Assembly (NCBI GenBank): GCA_018417955.1
Contig: JACTVC010000004.1
Coordinates: forward strand, 496,001-560,000
DNA from: Laccaria trichodermophora
Taxonomy: Eukaryota > Basidiomycota > Agaricomycetes > Agaricales > Hydnangiaceae
Length of the DNA stretch: 64,000 nt
Reading direction: 5' to 3'
Shown here piece after piece: positions 43,990 to 54,956 of the stretch. Below the pieces are notes generated by a model. That model did no database searches. It was not told the DNA's origin and worked only from the letters and a program-made list of their open reading frames with translations. A program made the translations under genes and the position numbers. The stretch's first letter is position 1, and the number at the start of each line of letters is the position of its first letter.

Positions 43990-45004
43990 ATGGACCAATT
44001 CGTCGCGGAATTGCGGAAAATCCCGCCTATAACACGGTTTCTTTGTGGTTCCTCGCTGGCTGTGACTATCCCAGTGCTATTGAATATCGTGGCCCCGTAC
44101 AAGATTTTGTTCGTGCGAGAACTGGTGATGAAGAAGTTCCAGGTGTGTTGCCATGTTCTTGGTAAACCAAAAAGGCGGCTCATTCCGATAGGTCTGGAGA
44201 TTGTGGTCCAGTTTCTTTTTAGGGAGTGGGTCGCCAGGATTAAATCTCTTTCCGGGAAAGCAAGGTATTGATTTGGGTTACATTTACAGGTGGAGGAATC
44301 AATTACATTTTCGAGCTGGTCATGCTCTAGTAAGTGTGGTCTTCGCCGTCGATCTTTGGTTAACTTGACTAACCCTAATCTGCGTGCAGCCGTATGGCAG
44401 ACCAACTGGAGTCGGGACCGTATCTCGGTCACTCAGCTGATCTGGCATGGCAACTCCTTTTTGCCTGCGGTTCAATCATTGTACGTTCTCCATCTTCCTT
44501 ACTCCACGTTCCCACTTTTAATATATTTTGATTCAGGTAGCCACAATTCCTCTCAAAACATACATATTCTTTCGACCTCTGCTCATCTGTCTCGCCTATC
44601 TTTCCTCCGCTCTCGCACCCCCAGGTGCACAAACCTCACTCATGGGTCTTCTCACCGTTCCCATCAAGTATTTCCCATACGTTATGATTGGCATGGACCT
44701 CCTCATGGCAGGACCGGCGGCTGCAGCGCAGTCTGTTGCGGGTGCGGTTGTTGGACATGCATGGTGGTGGAGTGTATGGGGCGTGGCGCTCGGGTCGCAG
44801 GGTGTGTTGGCGAGCGCTGCACAAGCTCCACAGTGGTTGAGAAATCTCTTGGGCGAAGGGAGGGCTCCACGACCGCCGAACGCCGGAGGTGTAGCAGCCG
44901 GACTGGCTGCTGCAGGAGTACAAGTGATCCCTCCACGGAGACCAGCTGCATCTACAAGCGGTGGAGGCCATCAATGGGGACAAGGGCATCGGTTGGGGGG
45001 CTGA
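43990..45004 (+). CDS. derlin, copy 2
   Basis: Exons 43990..44142, 44192..44225, 44290..44329, 44390..44480, 44537..45004 (261 aa). The first four exon lengths (153, 34, 40, 91 nt) equal those of copy 1, so this is a recent tandem duplicate. Motifs: MDQFVAELRKIPPITRFL, VWRLWSSFFLG, GGINYIFELVMLYRMADQ, HAWWWSVWGVALG. The C-terminal tail is 18 residues longer than in copy 1 (VIPPRRPAAST then a Gly/His/Gln-rich end). Both copies look intact, suggesting both are expressed. Confidence 0.92.
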
Positions 45005-45887
45005 ATTATTGTAAAATTAGCACGCGAACTGGACGGCCGAAATCGAAAGTTGAATATCGTCAGAGGTGCATTTGGATCTAATCTATCAGAGTAATTGATA
45101 CTTTGTGCCACAGGATCGTTGAGGCGACCTTTTGAAGATGTGCTTACTCTCATGTAGTGCTTTAGGTTTGGGGGCTGATAAGGCTGTTTTTGGGATGTCC
45201 TTGAACTATCAGACTAGCTTTGATATCTGTTCTCATCTAGTATCTTTCGATATCAGTGTTGCGACATCTCAGCTGGATGTTTTCGTGATTTTTCCAGCTC
45301 CGATATGCTCCTCGTCATCCGACCTCATCCGACATCTCTGCCTCGTATCCTCTCCTCCCTGGATCCGGCCGATAAAATGAAAGAAGGGCTTCCTAGAGAC
45401 TCTCAGATTTTTGCTTCTGAGATTTGTCCCTTACAACTTAATCGGCCATGGTCGGTGAGGCGAGAATCGAGATCTTCGAAATTGCGCTAAAGTGGAGAAC
45501 GTGAATTGTCATGGGTTCGCAAGGATTTCTAGAAGGGACTACTGGCTTTTGTTTCGTTTTCTCGAAGTTACTAGTCGTGTGCCCGCATCTGCGGTTACAC
45601 TCGGACTTCCCAGTCCCTTGCAGAGAATGGCCGACTCGGAAAAGGTGATTCGGATCCTTGCTATGATGATCCAAAACATAATTTTCGGAAGGGCACTTGA
45701 CGTCTGGTCAGAGCCATATGCTTCTTTTCCCCAGGTGACGAAGGCCTCGATAGCAATTTTCGAACGTCCTAATGGATCGGCAATCACCGTCGTAGGATCC
45801 AACTCTCTATACGCAAGCAAAGGATGGGCACAAGATGGCTATTACTATAACTAAGTCTCCCCAAGATCATGAGAATGTATCAACATA
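45005..45887. other. intergenic region, no gene recognised
   Basis: A 120-codon ORF at 45492-45854 (+) and a 93-codon ORF on the other strand overlap each other. Neither shows a known motif or splice context. Confidence 0.4.
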
Positions 45888-47963
45888 TTAGCTGGATCGC
45901 TTCGGAAATAACTTGCGCTCGAGGGCTCTCAGAACGCCATACAAAATTCAATGTTAGGACTCCAATATCACCTATGCCAGCCTTGGCGATTAGCCCAGTG
46001 TACTCAGTCTAGGACATGGAGGGGACGATCACCCCAAAGGCTCCTGCAAAGGCGAGTATCGCTGCAATTCCTAACGGGAGCCTTGCTGGGTTATCCCAGT
46101 CCCCGACAGTGTACGAGGCAAAATTGTTTGAGCGAAAAAAGAAATGCTCAGAGAGAACGATGGGTGCGAATGCTGTGGACCAATAACCGATAATGCCTTG
46201 ACAATGGCAGTTAGAGAAAGTTGCCGGTGAACTCAACCCGGTAAGACTTACTGAGGACGTCCACGAGGGATGTCGTAAAAGTGTCGGGCACCAAGAATAG
46301 CCACTGGTATCAATCTGTGGTGTAGATTAGACGGTGGGTCATTTTGTATATATTTTCAGCTTACATCGCCGTTGATATGACTGCGAAGACGCATTGCGGC
46401 AGACGGGCTAGGAACGGCGCAATGGTCATAAAACTGGTTCCTGAAAAGAAGACGATACGTTGTTCGTTCATTCAGGTTCGGATGCGGCGGAACGCCTTAC
46501 CGAAAGTATACATCGTCGGGGCGCACGCGGAAGATGTTGATAGGGCGAGGAGGACTAGGAGGAATTTCCCAAAGACTCCAGCTGGTGAGAGGATCACGGC
46601 GAGCAATTGACCGATATTAAAGCCTGGTTCTAAATTTTCTTTCCAAGCCGGTACTCCTGTAGCCGCCGCAGCAAACGCCGCTCCAGTCAGATGCCATGGT
46701 ACCTACCAGTGCGTGACGATGTAGTTGATAACAAACTTCGTGATGCTCACATTCGAAGTTAGAAAACCGAGATAGGTATAAATGAAAATCCGGAGGCTAT
46801 TTTTGCGGCAGCTTGAGAAATCATTGGAAGTGACAGAACCTGATTACATTCACCTCGATGCTTCCGCGTCATGATAGACTCCGTAATCTGGGGTTAATGT
46901 GCACCAGCCGATAACTGCTGAAGCAACGAAACAGCCGAAGGACAAAATTGCGTGTGCACTAGTGGCGGTGGGGGCAAATAATGATGATGTCGATTGATTT
47001 AGGTGCTTCCCTCCAACTCCAAGTATGACAAGCAGACCGAAAGCATTCGGTATCCAAGAATAAGTTTCGAAGCTATTCATATCGTCATCCACTCCGGCAG
47101 ATGTCATAAACATAGAAAGCCTCACATATGAACCACTCTGTAGCCACAAAATGTCACCTGAGATCAAGCGCTTAACGTGAGTCACCAAGATACATCAACA
47201 GATCAGCTCACCAAAAGACTGATGACGCCAACGATGACGATACCCAAGGTGTCGTTGAAGTGGTAAGAAACAGCTGCCAAACTCTGACCGCCGATGATGC
47301 AGTTCAGGATCAAATATCCCTGCATTGAAATAACGTTAAGGAGACTCGGGATGATCGAACCATAGTACCTGGATCTGTTAATTATCACACTCTACATATA
47401 CAAACGTCTGGCCTCACCCCCTGGAGAAGCGCGATTGCACCATCCCACGCATTCCCATCTTGGGGCCGAATACCGCACTGATCAGGAGGATGAACAATAA
47501 GAGGAGTCACGATTCGTTCCGTCTGGCCAAAACTTACAAATAAGCCGGAATGGCGCAAGCTCTAGGGTGGATGGTCTTTATCAGCAACCCCGGGTGATGA
47601 AGGTCCACACACATAATATCAACCAAGAGGATGGTGGCAAAGCTTGCCCGAAAGCCGAGGGAAAAAAACGCAGGGCCAGCCGACCCAGTGCCAAAATTTA
47701 GGATGTTAAAATTGGCGGAAAACCAGACGAAGAAAAGCTGATAGAGACGCTTATCGGTCCGGCACTCGGTGGGTATTGGGGTGATACTGATTTTCCCTGG
47801 TAAGGCTTGTCTAGGCGGTCGTCCGTTGGGGAAAGACCTACCCTTGGGTCTCAACTCCCCATCGCGAGAGAAATTCGGACGCTTTCTGAAAAAAATTCCC
47901 CCTTTGAACGTCAGGCCGGATGGGTTGCGTCGAGTAGGCCTTTGAATCGTTCGATGAGGCCAT
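45888..47963 (-). pseudogene. purine-cytosine permease (Fcy2/NCS1 type), disrupted
   Basis: On the minus strand the whole permease can be followed: ASEFLSRWGVETQG, KISITPIPTECRTDKRLYQLFFVWFSANF, AVFGPKMGMRGMVQSRFS, YYGSIIPSLLNVISMQGY, NCIIGGQSLAAVS, ETYSWIPNAFGLLV, FLLVLLALSTSSACAPTMYTF, GIIGYWSTAFAPIVLSEH, GAFGVIVPSMS and ALERKLFPKRSS. The order and introns fit NCS1 transporters that import purines and cytosine with H+. Lesions: one base too many at the first splice junction (~47842), a frameshift near 46275-46285 (HFY versus TTSLVDVL), an in-frame TAG at 46011-46009 after VPSMS where CAG (Gln) is usual, and a frameshift or deletion near 45940 before the true C-terminus. Four independent lesions argue for a dead gene. 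Confidence 0.85.
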
Positions 47964-48219
47964 GGGTGTTTGAGATGAGTTGTTTCTTTCAGGTGAAGCA
48001 GCGAAAGAAGCATCCAGCGCATGACCTGTGGATACAACGAAGAAGCGCAAGTTACATAGATACCTTCTAGAAGGCTGAGATGAGGAGTGAATATCGTATA
48101 ACGTTCATCTGTAATGAGACGGCATAAGTTACATAGCTGATGTGCGATAAAAATACAAATGCGTCATGGTGAAAAGACAACCCAACTCTACACTGCGTAA
48201 CCACCAAACTCAACTCTCG

Positions 48220-48703
48220 TCACCATTGCCGCTGTCGTTGGATTGAACATCGGCGAGATTGATATCTCCTCCGGGGGTCCGTCATCTTCCGCAGCTTGTC
48301 CATAAGATCCTTTGCCAAAAAGACTGTCTCATTTTCTTCCTCATAACGTGTGAGCTTTTCATCAATGGGCTCCAGGATGCAGATGTCTGCGGGGTGTAAA
48401 GAAGTGGCTTCTGAGAAGCGAAATATTGTTATAAACTCGTGTCGGAATATTTTGACATCGACGGCGGTCAGCGCAGACGCTGGGGTCGCGTGCGACACTA
48501 GACACAAAGAGAAACGCGTCAGAAACGGCTGTAACCTGATAAACATCATGACACTTACCTTGGACGAGGAAAACATTGCCTTTTATCAGAGCAAACGCGA
48601 AATATGCTTCTTTTACAGGAGCGACAATGGTATCGCCGCCATGCACTAACATCTTGCTTAAACTTGGTGAGTGGGAGAGTGAGTTAGACGTCGCGCGTGC
48701 CAT
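48220..48703 (-). CDS. small conserved-looking protein of unknown function
   Basis: Minus-strand exons 48703..48559 and 48497..48220 (140 aa as read). Starts MARATSNSLSHSPSLSKMLVHGGDTIVAPVKEAYFAF and continues ...CILEPIDEKLTRYEEENETVFLAKDLMDKLRKMTD. I recognise no family. After KMTDP the reading frame gives an Arg/Gln-rich end (RRRYQSRRCSIQRQRQW) that looks non-coding. Removing one C from the CCCCC run (48277-48273) gives GGDINLADVQSNDSGNGDES and a stop at 48210, in better keeping with the acidic style of the protein. A dead fragment of the same gene lies at 5.8 kb. Confidence 0.55.
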
Positions 48704-51092
48704 TGATGAAGAGATAAAAGTGTAGAGTTGTGGAAAAAGGAGGGATGACAGTACTAAGGGCTGTGCCACAGACTAAATACTCCAGCGACATGCTCGGAAC
48801 ACGAGGGGGAGGAGGCACGTCATGAGTGAAAGGCAAGAAAAGAAACTGAAAGACTGCCGAATGAGGAAATACAACCCTGTGAAACGCCGAACCGGCAAAA
48901 CCTGTGACAATCTTTTTCACGTCTTCTCCAGTCAAGGCTTCTTCAAGCCTTGTCATGGATAAGACACTCCAAGAGCCAAGGTAATTCACTCAGTTCCCCT
49001 AGTTCGTACCCAAGATTCACTAGCACTCCTCTATAGGATCTAAAGTGGGGACTTTGACGCCATTTATGACGTCGGTCAGGTCGGTAATTTCGGTCACCAA
49101 CAAAAAAGTGATTTTTTGAAGACCTTTGGCCATTTATCTCCATCTTATGTGTCGCGTTGATACGCGTTTTTTTTTGCCATTTCATTAAGGAGAACCAGGT
49201 CGATCAGCCAACTTTTTATCACCCTGACGCCATGATCATCCTGGAGAGCGCCGCAAGAATGTCAACTGGATGAGAAAAGTCAACAGGACACAATGCAATG
49301 CGACATCGTCCAGACAGGGGCGCACCAACTTACCGATGTCTACTATTTGACAACGCCGCACTCGCCATGCATTTCCCCCTCATCCCTGCCCCATCATCTC
49401 CCAGTTCGGGGCGAGACCTCCCTGGAACTCTTATCTGCTTTATGCCTAAGGTGGCGAGTTATGGCGAGACCAAGAGTTATCTGAACCACTGCGAGAGAGC
49501 AGACCTGATTCAGTAAATCTTCGACAAGGTCTCACGTGTTTATCTTCAGCTTCTAGCCTTTTCATGCATCATGATCGGCGCCAATTCGTTACGAGAACCT
49601 TCATCATGTTCACCACGATGTGGCCAGGCATCAGAGAAGGGGTATTTCAGCGTTTCTGGGGTAGTAACGTTCCGGAACTGGACTTGAGCAGTGGGAAAGG
49701 AACAGCCTCGACAAGTATACCTGGTATCACCCTGGCCCCGGTTCCTCACGGATTCCGTTTCGAGGCGAAGCTACCCTGCACTGGCTAAGATGCCGTACAC
49801 ACTCCAGCTATTCCAGCCCAAAGACTTCTGTGGACGTCTCCGGGCGACAAGGCAATTCATTCATCCTTTTGATTCTCCTGCCAATCACAAGGAGTAAGTA
49901 TCCGATTTTCGCTTACCTTGGATCTGGAGATTTTTCTACCCGCCTCCTTACGGTCTTGGGTCGTTGATGTCGCTGCTACAACAACCTCTGGCAATCCGGT
50001 TTTGATGAGATTCATCCTTTCGATGTTCAAAGCTTCCGACATTTTCGTTCGCATTCTTCCTAGGTCCCTATCTCCTCCCCACTCGGATGGTTTTTGTCAT
50101 TCTCCTTGTGCAGCGGAATCAGCCGTCGGTCCTTGCAATTTTTTTCCGCCAGTTGGCACGAGAGTCATGCTGGTATATATTCACATTTTTCAGCTTGCTG
50201 ACTGATAGATACGCGTGACATGTCATAGAAATCTTTGGCTTTCAAAAAGAAGGGAGACTCATGGCCGTTCTTATTAATGACGCGGACGTTGACGCGATGC
50301 GCAACGTCGCATGTTCCCATGTCTTCCGCATGTGTGCATGTGACTCGCGCTTCTAGATCCAGCGCCTCCCATGCCGAATGTCTTCATGATCAGCACCCTC
50401 TCATGCTCATTTCCTCAGCCTGTTCCGTTATCTGCCACTGATTCTATTTCTTCGCACGGCCGTTCCGAAATCGAAGCTACGGTTCATGCTTACAGGCAGA
50501 CTCCCAACTCTAGTTTTCAAAGCACCCCGTATCTTGGAGCTTCTCTAGTCAGGCGTAGCATTAAATTCAGACATCGCCTCCGTGGCAAAAGCACCAACTT
50601 GAATTTCCACGAGTCTGGGGGGCGAATAAAGGTCACCTCGACATCCCCTTTAACGAAGTTCGCGACATTCCTATCCAAGCGTCACCTTCCCTGCAATTTT
50701 ATCTCTATCAGCGCTGAATCTCTGGAATGATCTCTTGTCTGTTGGCTGGATCCCGCAGCTGATGATGTAGTGTATCAGACATCTAGTCTGGAATTCACTG
50801 CGTGCAATGACAGTGTTCATAGGCGACTTCAGTGCTATGATTTTCAACAAGCTGTCACACTAAAGCAACTCGCATTACTATGCCCGTTCAAATATTGATT
50901 TCGATTACCGTGAAGACGAAATGTGTTTTGCGCTCAATTGATATTAGTTGTTGACTATGGTTTCTCGATGAGCCCGGGCAAGTTACAGGAACAAGAAATA
51001 GTAGACTCGATATCACTCTAATCGGAGATACTTCTCTTGTACTTCTCTACAAGAGATGCAAATGGTTCGTTTCATAAAAAAACAGGCTGTTA
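48704..51092. other. long region without recognisable gene
   Basis: Several ORFs below 120 codons (for example 50371-50730 plus) have no known motif and no matching splice signals. No repeats were evident by eye. Confidence 0.4.
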
Positions 51093-52349
51093 TTAGTTAA
51101 AGACCAAGCCCCCATCAATAGCAATCGTTTGACCTGCAAAGACTTTATTTCAGTAAAAATCCACCGACAGCCCATTAAAACTCCCACCACTCAGAAAATG
51201 GGACTCAGGAGAAGCGAGGTAAGATACGAGGCTTGCGACCTGCTCCGGCTGGCCGACCTTCGCATGTGCAAAAATATTCATTGTCTGCAGGAAAACGGGC
51301 ATATGAGTACAAGATGGAAGGGTTTGCAGGATGGGGGGACACAAACGGATTTAATAGCAGCGCATGGCCCCCCGAGGTCTTTGTCCGTGGGGTGCGTGGC
51401 TGAAATCGGTGAGTTGATACGTCAAAGAATTTACAGAGTTTACAGTACACATAGGGGTCTCGATAAGTCCAGGCGCGTACGCGTTGACGGTTATTTTGTG
51501 ATTGTTCAACTCCAACGCTGCGTCGTGTGGCTTAGTTCAGAGTCCATTCACCAGTCCGGGGCGTCAAACATACATGCTGTTTGAGTGAGCGAACGAACTG
51601 ATGCCTTGGACATGCCGTATGCACCAGCGTTGGCGAAGCCTTGAGGCCAATAAAAGAAGTTGTTAATTGGTGCGATCGTCCGTTTCGTGTGCAGAGTGAT
51701 TTACCTTGCAATCCACAGATCGAGGAGGCACCTAATGAATTTTTTTTTGGAATTGAAATCCGAGACTCGCAATAGGGCTGAAAGTTACCGATGAGACGCC
51801 CTCCAGAATTTTGCTTCACCATTTGGATGGCGGCGTACTTATAGCAGAGCACCGTACCCCGCACGTTGACCGCCCAAATAGACTCCCATTCGTCGATATT
51901 TGCTGAAAGTTGAACGTTCAAGAAAATGCGTAGGCAAAATGCAAGGTCGAATACCTTCCATGACACTGTTCAAATGACCTTGTATAATTCCAGCATTCGC
52001 AACCATCTTGAGGAGGTAAATTTATCAGAGAAAGGGTAACAGGAGTTGTCCACAAGTAAGTCACCACGTCTAGTCGTCCAAGCTCCGCCACCGTTTTTTC
52101 CACCATCTCTTTGACCTCTTGTTCTTTGGTAACGTCGTAGGGAAGCGCGATGGCATTTCTACCCAGTTGCCGAATTTCGGCGACGACCTCCTTTAGCAAA
52201 TGAGTCTTGGAAGCGACATCATCCACACAGATATCAATGCCGTCTGCGGCGAGGCGCAACGCGATGGCCTTGCCTATACCTTGAGCGGCACCTGTGACGA
52301 TGGCGACGCGCGTACCGGTGAAGTGGGTAATAGAGGCTTGAGCGGCCAT
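51093..52349 (-). CDS. short-chain dehydrogenase/reductase (acetoin/diacetyl reductase-like), copy 2
   Basis: Minus-strand exons 52349..52065, 52006..51955, 51902..51789, 51731..51705, 51639..51574, 51517..51449, 51399..51347, 51284..51188, 51133..51093 (267 aa). Classical SDR motifs: cofactor loop TGAAQGIG, DDVAS after beta-2, VANAG (NNAG equivalent), catalytic Ser in ASSICG, YGMSK (YxxxK), NAYAPGLIETPM, and the end GQTIAIDGGLVFN. The end and the LASPESHF block resemble BudC-type diacetyl/acetoin reductases, so NAD(H)-dependent reduction of a small ketone is likely; the true substrate is unknown. Nine small exons all join in phase. Tandem with copy 1. Confidence 0.9.
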
Positions 52350-53028
52350 TCAAACGGGGGGGTGACTTGCGAGAACCGCGTCCTTTCACCGCTTATAAGC
52401 TGGCCTGAGGGGCGATCTTTGATCTTGCTTGCCATTAGGATGCTATTTGGCGTGTGGCTGCCCGAAGAGTCCAGAACTTCGGCGAAGTAAGCAAACATTA
52501 GTAGCTAAAAGGCTCCCCGAAAGTCCCCTTGGAGGCTGGTTCCCTGAAAACGGACAGGTTATCCAAAAATATGGAGGGTCGTCGAGACCTTTCTGAACCG
52601 CATTCTCAAGGAACGTCCAAATCCGCTCTCAAGATGTATGGGAATGATTTTCTGGTCCGGACAAGAATCCCGAAATTGTTGATGTTTGGGATCCAGCCTC
52701 CAGGTGGACTTTCAGGGGCCGCAGCTATATTGCTTGAAGAGTTGTCGCGGTCACAGATTAACGCAGCAAACCGAGAAGTTACCGCCGCGTGGGGAGCCCT
52801 CTTTATAAGTGCGATTGATTGAGGTTATCGTGACAGCTGCGAGCCTCCGGGTGGTCAAAGGGATACATGAAATCGATGCGGCGAGGAACTGTTTAGAATC
52901 GCATGATCATATGCATCTGACAGTCCCTCACCTATCCTGTAGGTTTTCCAAGAAAACCCGATCTTGCTTCATTCCCTCGGCCACTGCATCATGCCAGTGC
53001 GAATTTATTTCATAGAAACATACTGTGA
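52350..53028. other. spacer between the SDR copies
   Basis: Promoter side of copy 2 and 3' side of copy 1; no gene seen. Confidence 0.5.
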
Positions 53029-54262
53029 CTAGTTGAATACCACGCCGCCATTAACAGAGATCGTTTGACCTGACAAGATTTTATAAGTAACAATTACAAT
53101 ATCATTGAAATCCATACCGGTTAGAAAATGGGACTCGGGAGACGCGAGATACGATACTAGGCTTGCCACCTGCTCTGGCTGACCGGTTTTTGCATGTGGG
53201 ATATTCATTGCCTGTGGGGAAATGGTACCATAAATAAAAGAGGGGAGCGGCAGGATAGGGGGGAGACGAACGCGTTTGAGAGCAGCACACGGTTCCCCGA
53301 GGTCTTTATCCACGGGGTGTGTTGCTAAATTAGGTGAATTTAGAAGATCAAAGGATTTTTAGAGTCTAGTAGATATTTACTCATTTCGGTCTCAATGACT
53401 CCAGGCGCGTATGCATTGACGGTTATTCCGTACTTGCTGAATTCCAAAGCTGGGTATTAGGTTAGAATTTGTCCGGTAGTGAACGACGTTCCACGTACAG
53501 GCTGTCTGGGTTAACGAACGGATGGATGCCTTTGACATGCAATATGCTCCCAGATTGGCGTAGCCTTGGGAGGATAAAATTTGACTTGAAAAAACTTTCT
53601 GCAGTGCGTGCTGAGTAGCCCAACTTACCTTGCAGTCCACAAATTGACGAGGCACCTATAGAGGGCCGTTATTTTGGTGTTTGAACTCCAAAAACCCATA
53701 ACGCTACCTATAATACGGCCCCCAGAATCTTGCTTTGCCATTTGGATGGCGGCATACTTGTAGCAAAGTACTGGCCCACGGATGTTGACCGCCCAAATGG
53801 ACTCCCATTGATCAATATTCGCTGAGTGCGGACGTAAAATAGAATACAGAGGGTAGGTTCAAAGCGCGAATACCTTCCATGATGCTGCTTGGGAACGCGA
53901 TTCCGGCATTTGCGACCATCTTCAGGGTGTGACTTAAGCAACTCATCGGAGAATAATAACAAAGAGACGACGCCCACCACATCCACTCTTCCAAGCTGAG
54001 CCACTGTGTTTTCTACCAGCTCCTTGATCTCTTGTTCTTTGGAAACATCGCAAGGAAGTGCGATTGCCCTTCTACCCAGCTGCTTTATTTCAGCGACGAC
54101 CTCATTCAAAAGGTCAGTTTTTGAAGAGAGGTCGTCCACACAAATATCGAGACCATCTTCGGCGAGGCGTAAGGCGATGGCTTTGCCTATGCCTTGAGCA
54201 GCGCCTGTGACAATGGCGACCCGCGTACCGGTGAAGTGGGTAATGGGGGAGGGAGCGGACAT
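53029..54262 (-). CDS. short-chain dehydrogenase/reductase (acetoin/diacetyl reductase-like), copy 1
   Basis: Minus-strand exons 54262..53978, 53919..53874, 53821..53708, 53655..53629, 53564..53499, 53449..53381, 53324..53272, 53211..53118, 53069..53029 (264 aa). Same nine-exon structure as the neighbour; six exons are identical in length. Motifs: TGAAQGIG, VANAGI, ASSICG (Ser), YCMSK (Tyr/Lys), NAYAPGVIETEM, GQTISVNGGVVFN. The ATG at 54262 is chosen by alignment with copy 2 (MSAPSPITHF against MAAQASITHF); a further ATG at 54289 would add nine residues. Both copies appear intact, pointing to a tandem duplication kept by dosage or divergence. Confidence 0.9.
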
Positions 54263-54956
54263 TCGAGGATGGGAGAGTGCAAGAACCACGTTGTCCTCTT
54301 GTTTACAAGTTGGCGGGGTTCGATTTTAATCACACCATCACGATGCGATAGAATTTGGAATCCGTGCTCAGCGAAATCAAGCATCGCAACGTAACTTGGA
54401 GTCAGGTCGTAAACCTGGCCAAATAGCTGTAGGCTAGGCAGACCGATCGCTGACGCGTTAAAAGTCCTTTGGTGAGTACGGTATGTTGAGGTTTTTGCTA
54501 AAACTTTGAGCATTTGCGGTAAGATCTTGGGGTATACTCAAGGGCGTACAGGAAGCCTTGTGGTTGATGAAAGTTGAAACCCATGTTTATTTTGACCCAC
54601 AAAGCGAAGCAATCTGTGCCACTTCTGTGAGAAAGGAAAAGCTTAGAATGAATAACAGGCTATTCAATGTCTCTCACCTATCGTCTATCTTTTTTCTCTA
54701 CATACAAAAAAAAAAAAGAGATCTTGCTTTATGATGATGCGACCTTGATGCGAACCAGAAGCAGAATTGAGGTGTCAGCAGTCTCACCGTCTTGATCGGG
54801 AAATCGGTGGCAAGGGTCTGTGGCCGTATTTGCAACGGAAATTTTTGGACAACGGCTTTAGACACGACGACGACAGTCCACGACACAAAAGACGGAAACT
54901 CTGCCTTTTCTTTGGAAGGTTGAGGTGTCCTTTTGCTGAGCTTCTACAAGCTCACC
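54263..54956. other. divergent intergenic region
   Basis: Serves as promoter for SDR copy 1 (-) and the DEAD-box gene (+). Has a poly-A run near 54706-54717. Confidence 0.5.

Noticed and set aside
45492..45854. 120-codon plus-strand ORF
   Set aside because: No start context, splice signals or recognisable motif; an equally long ORF overlaps it on the other strand.
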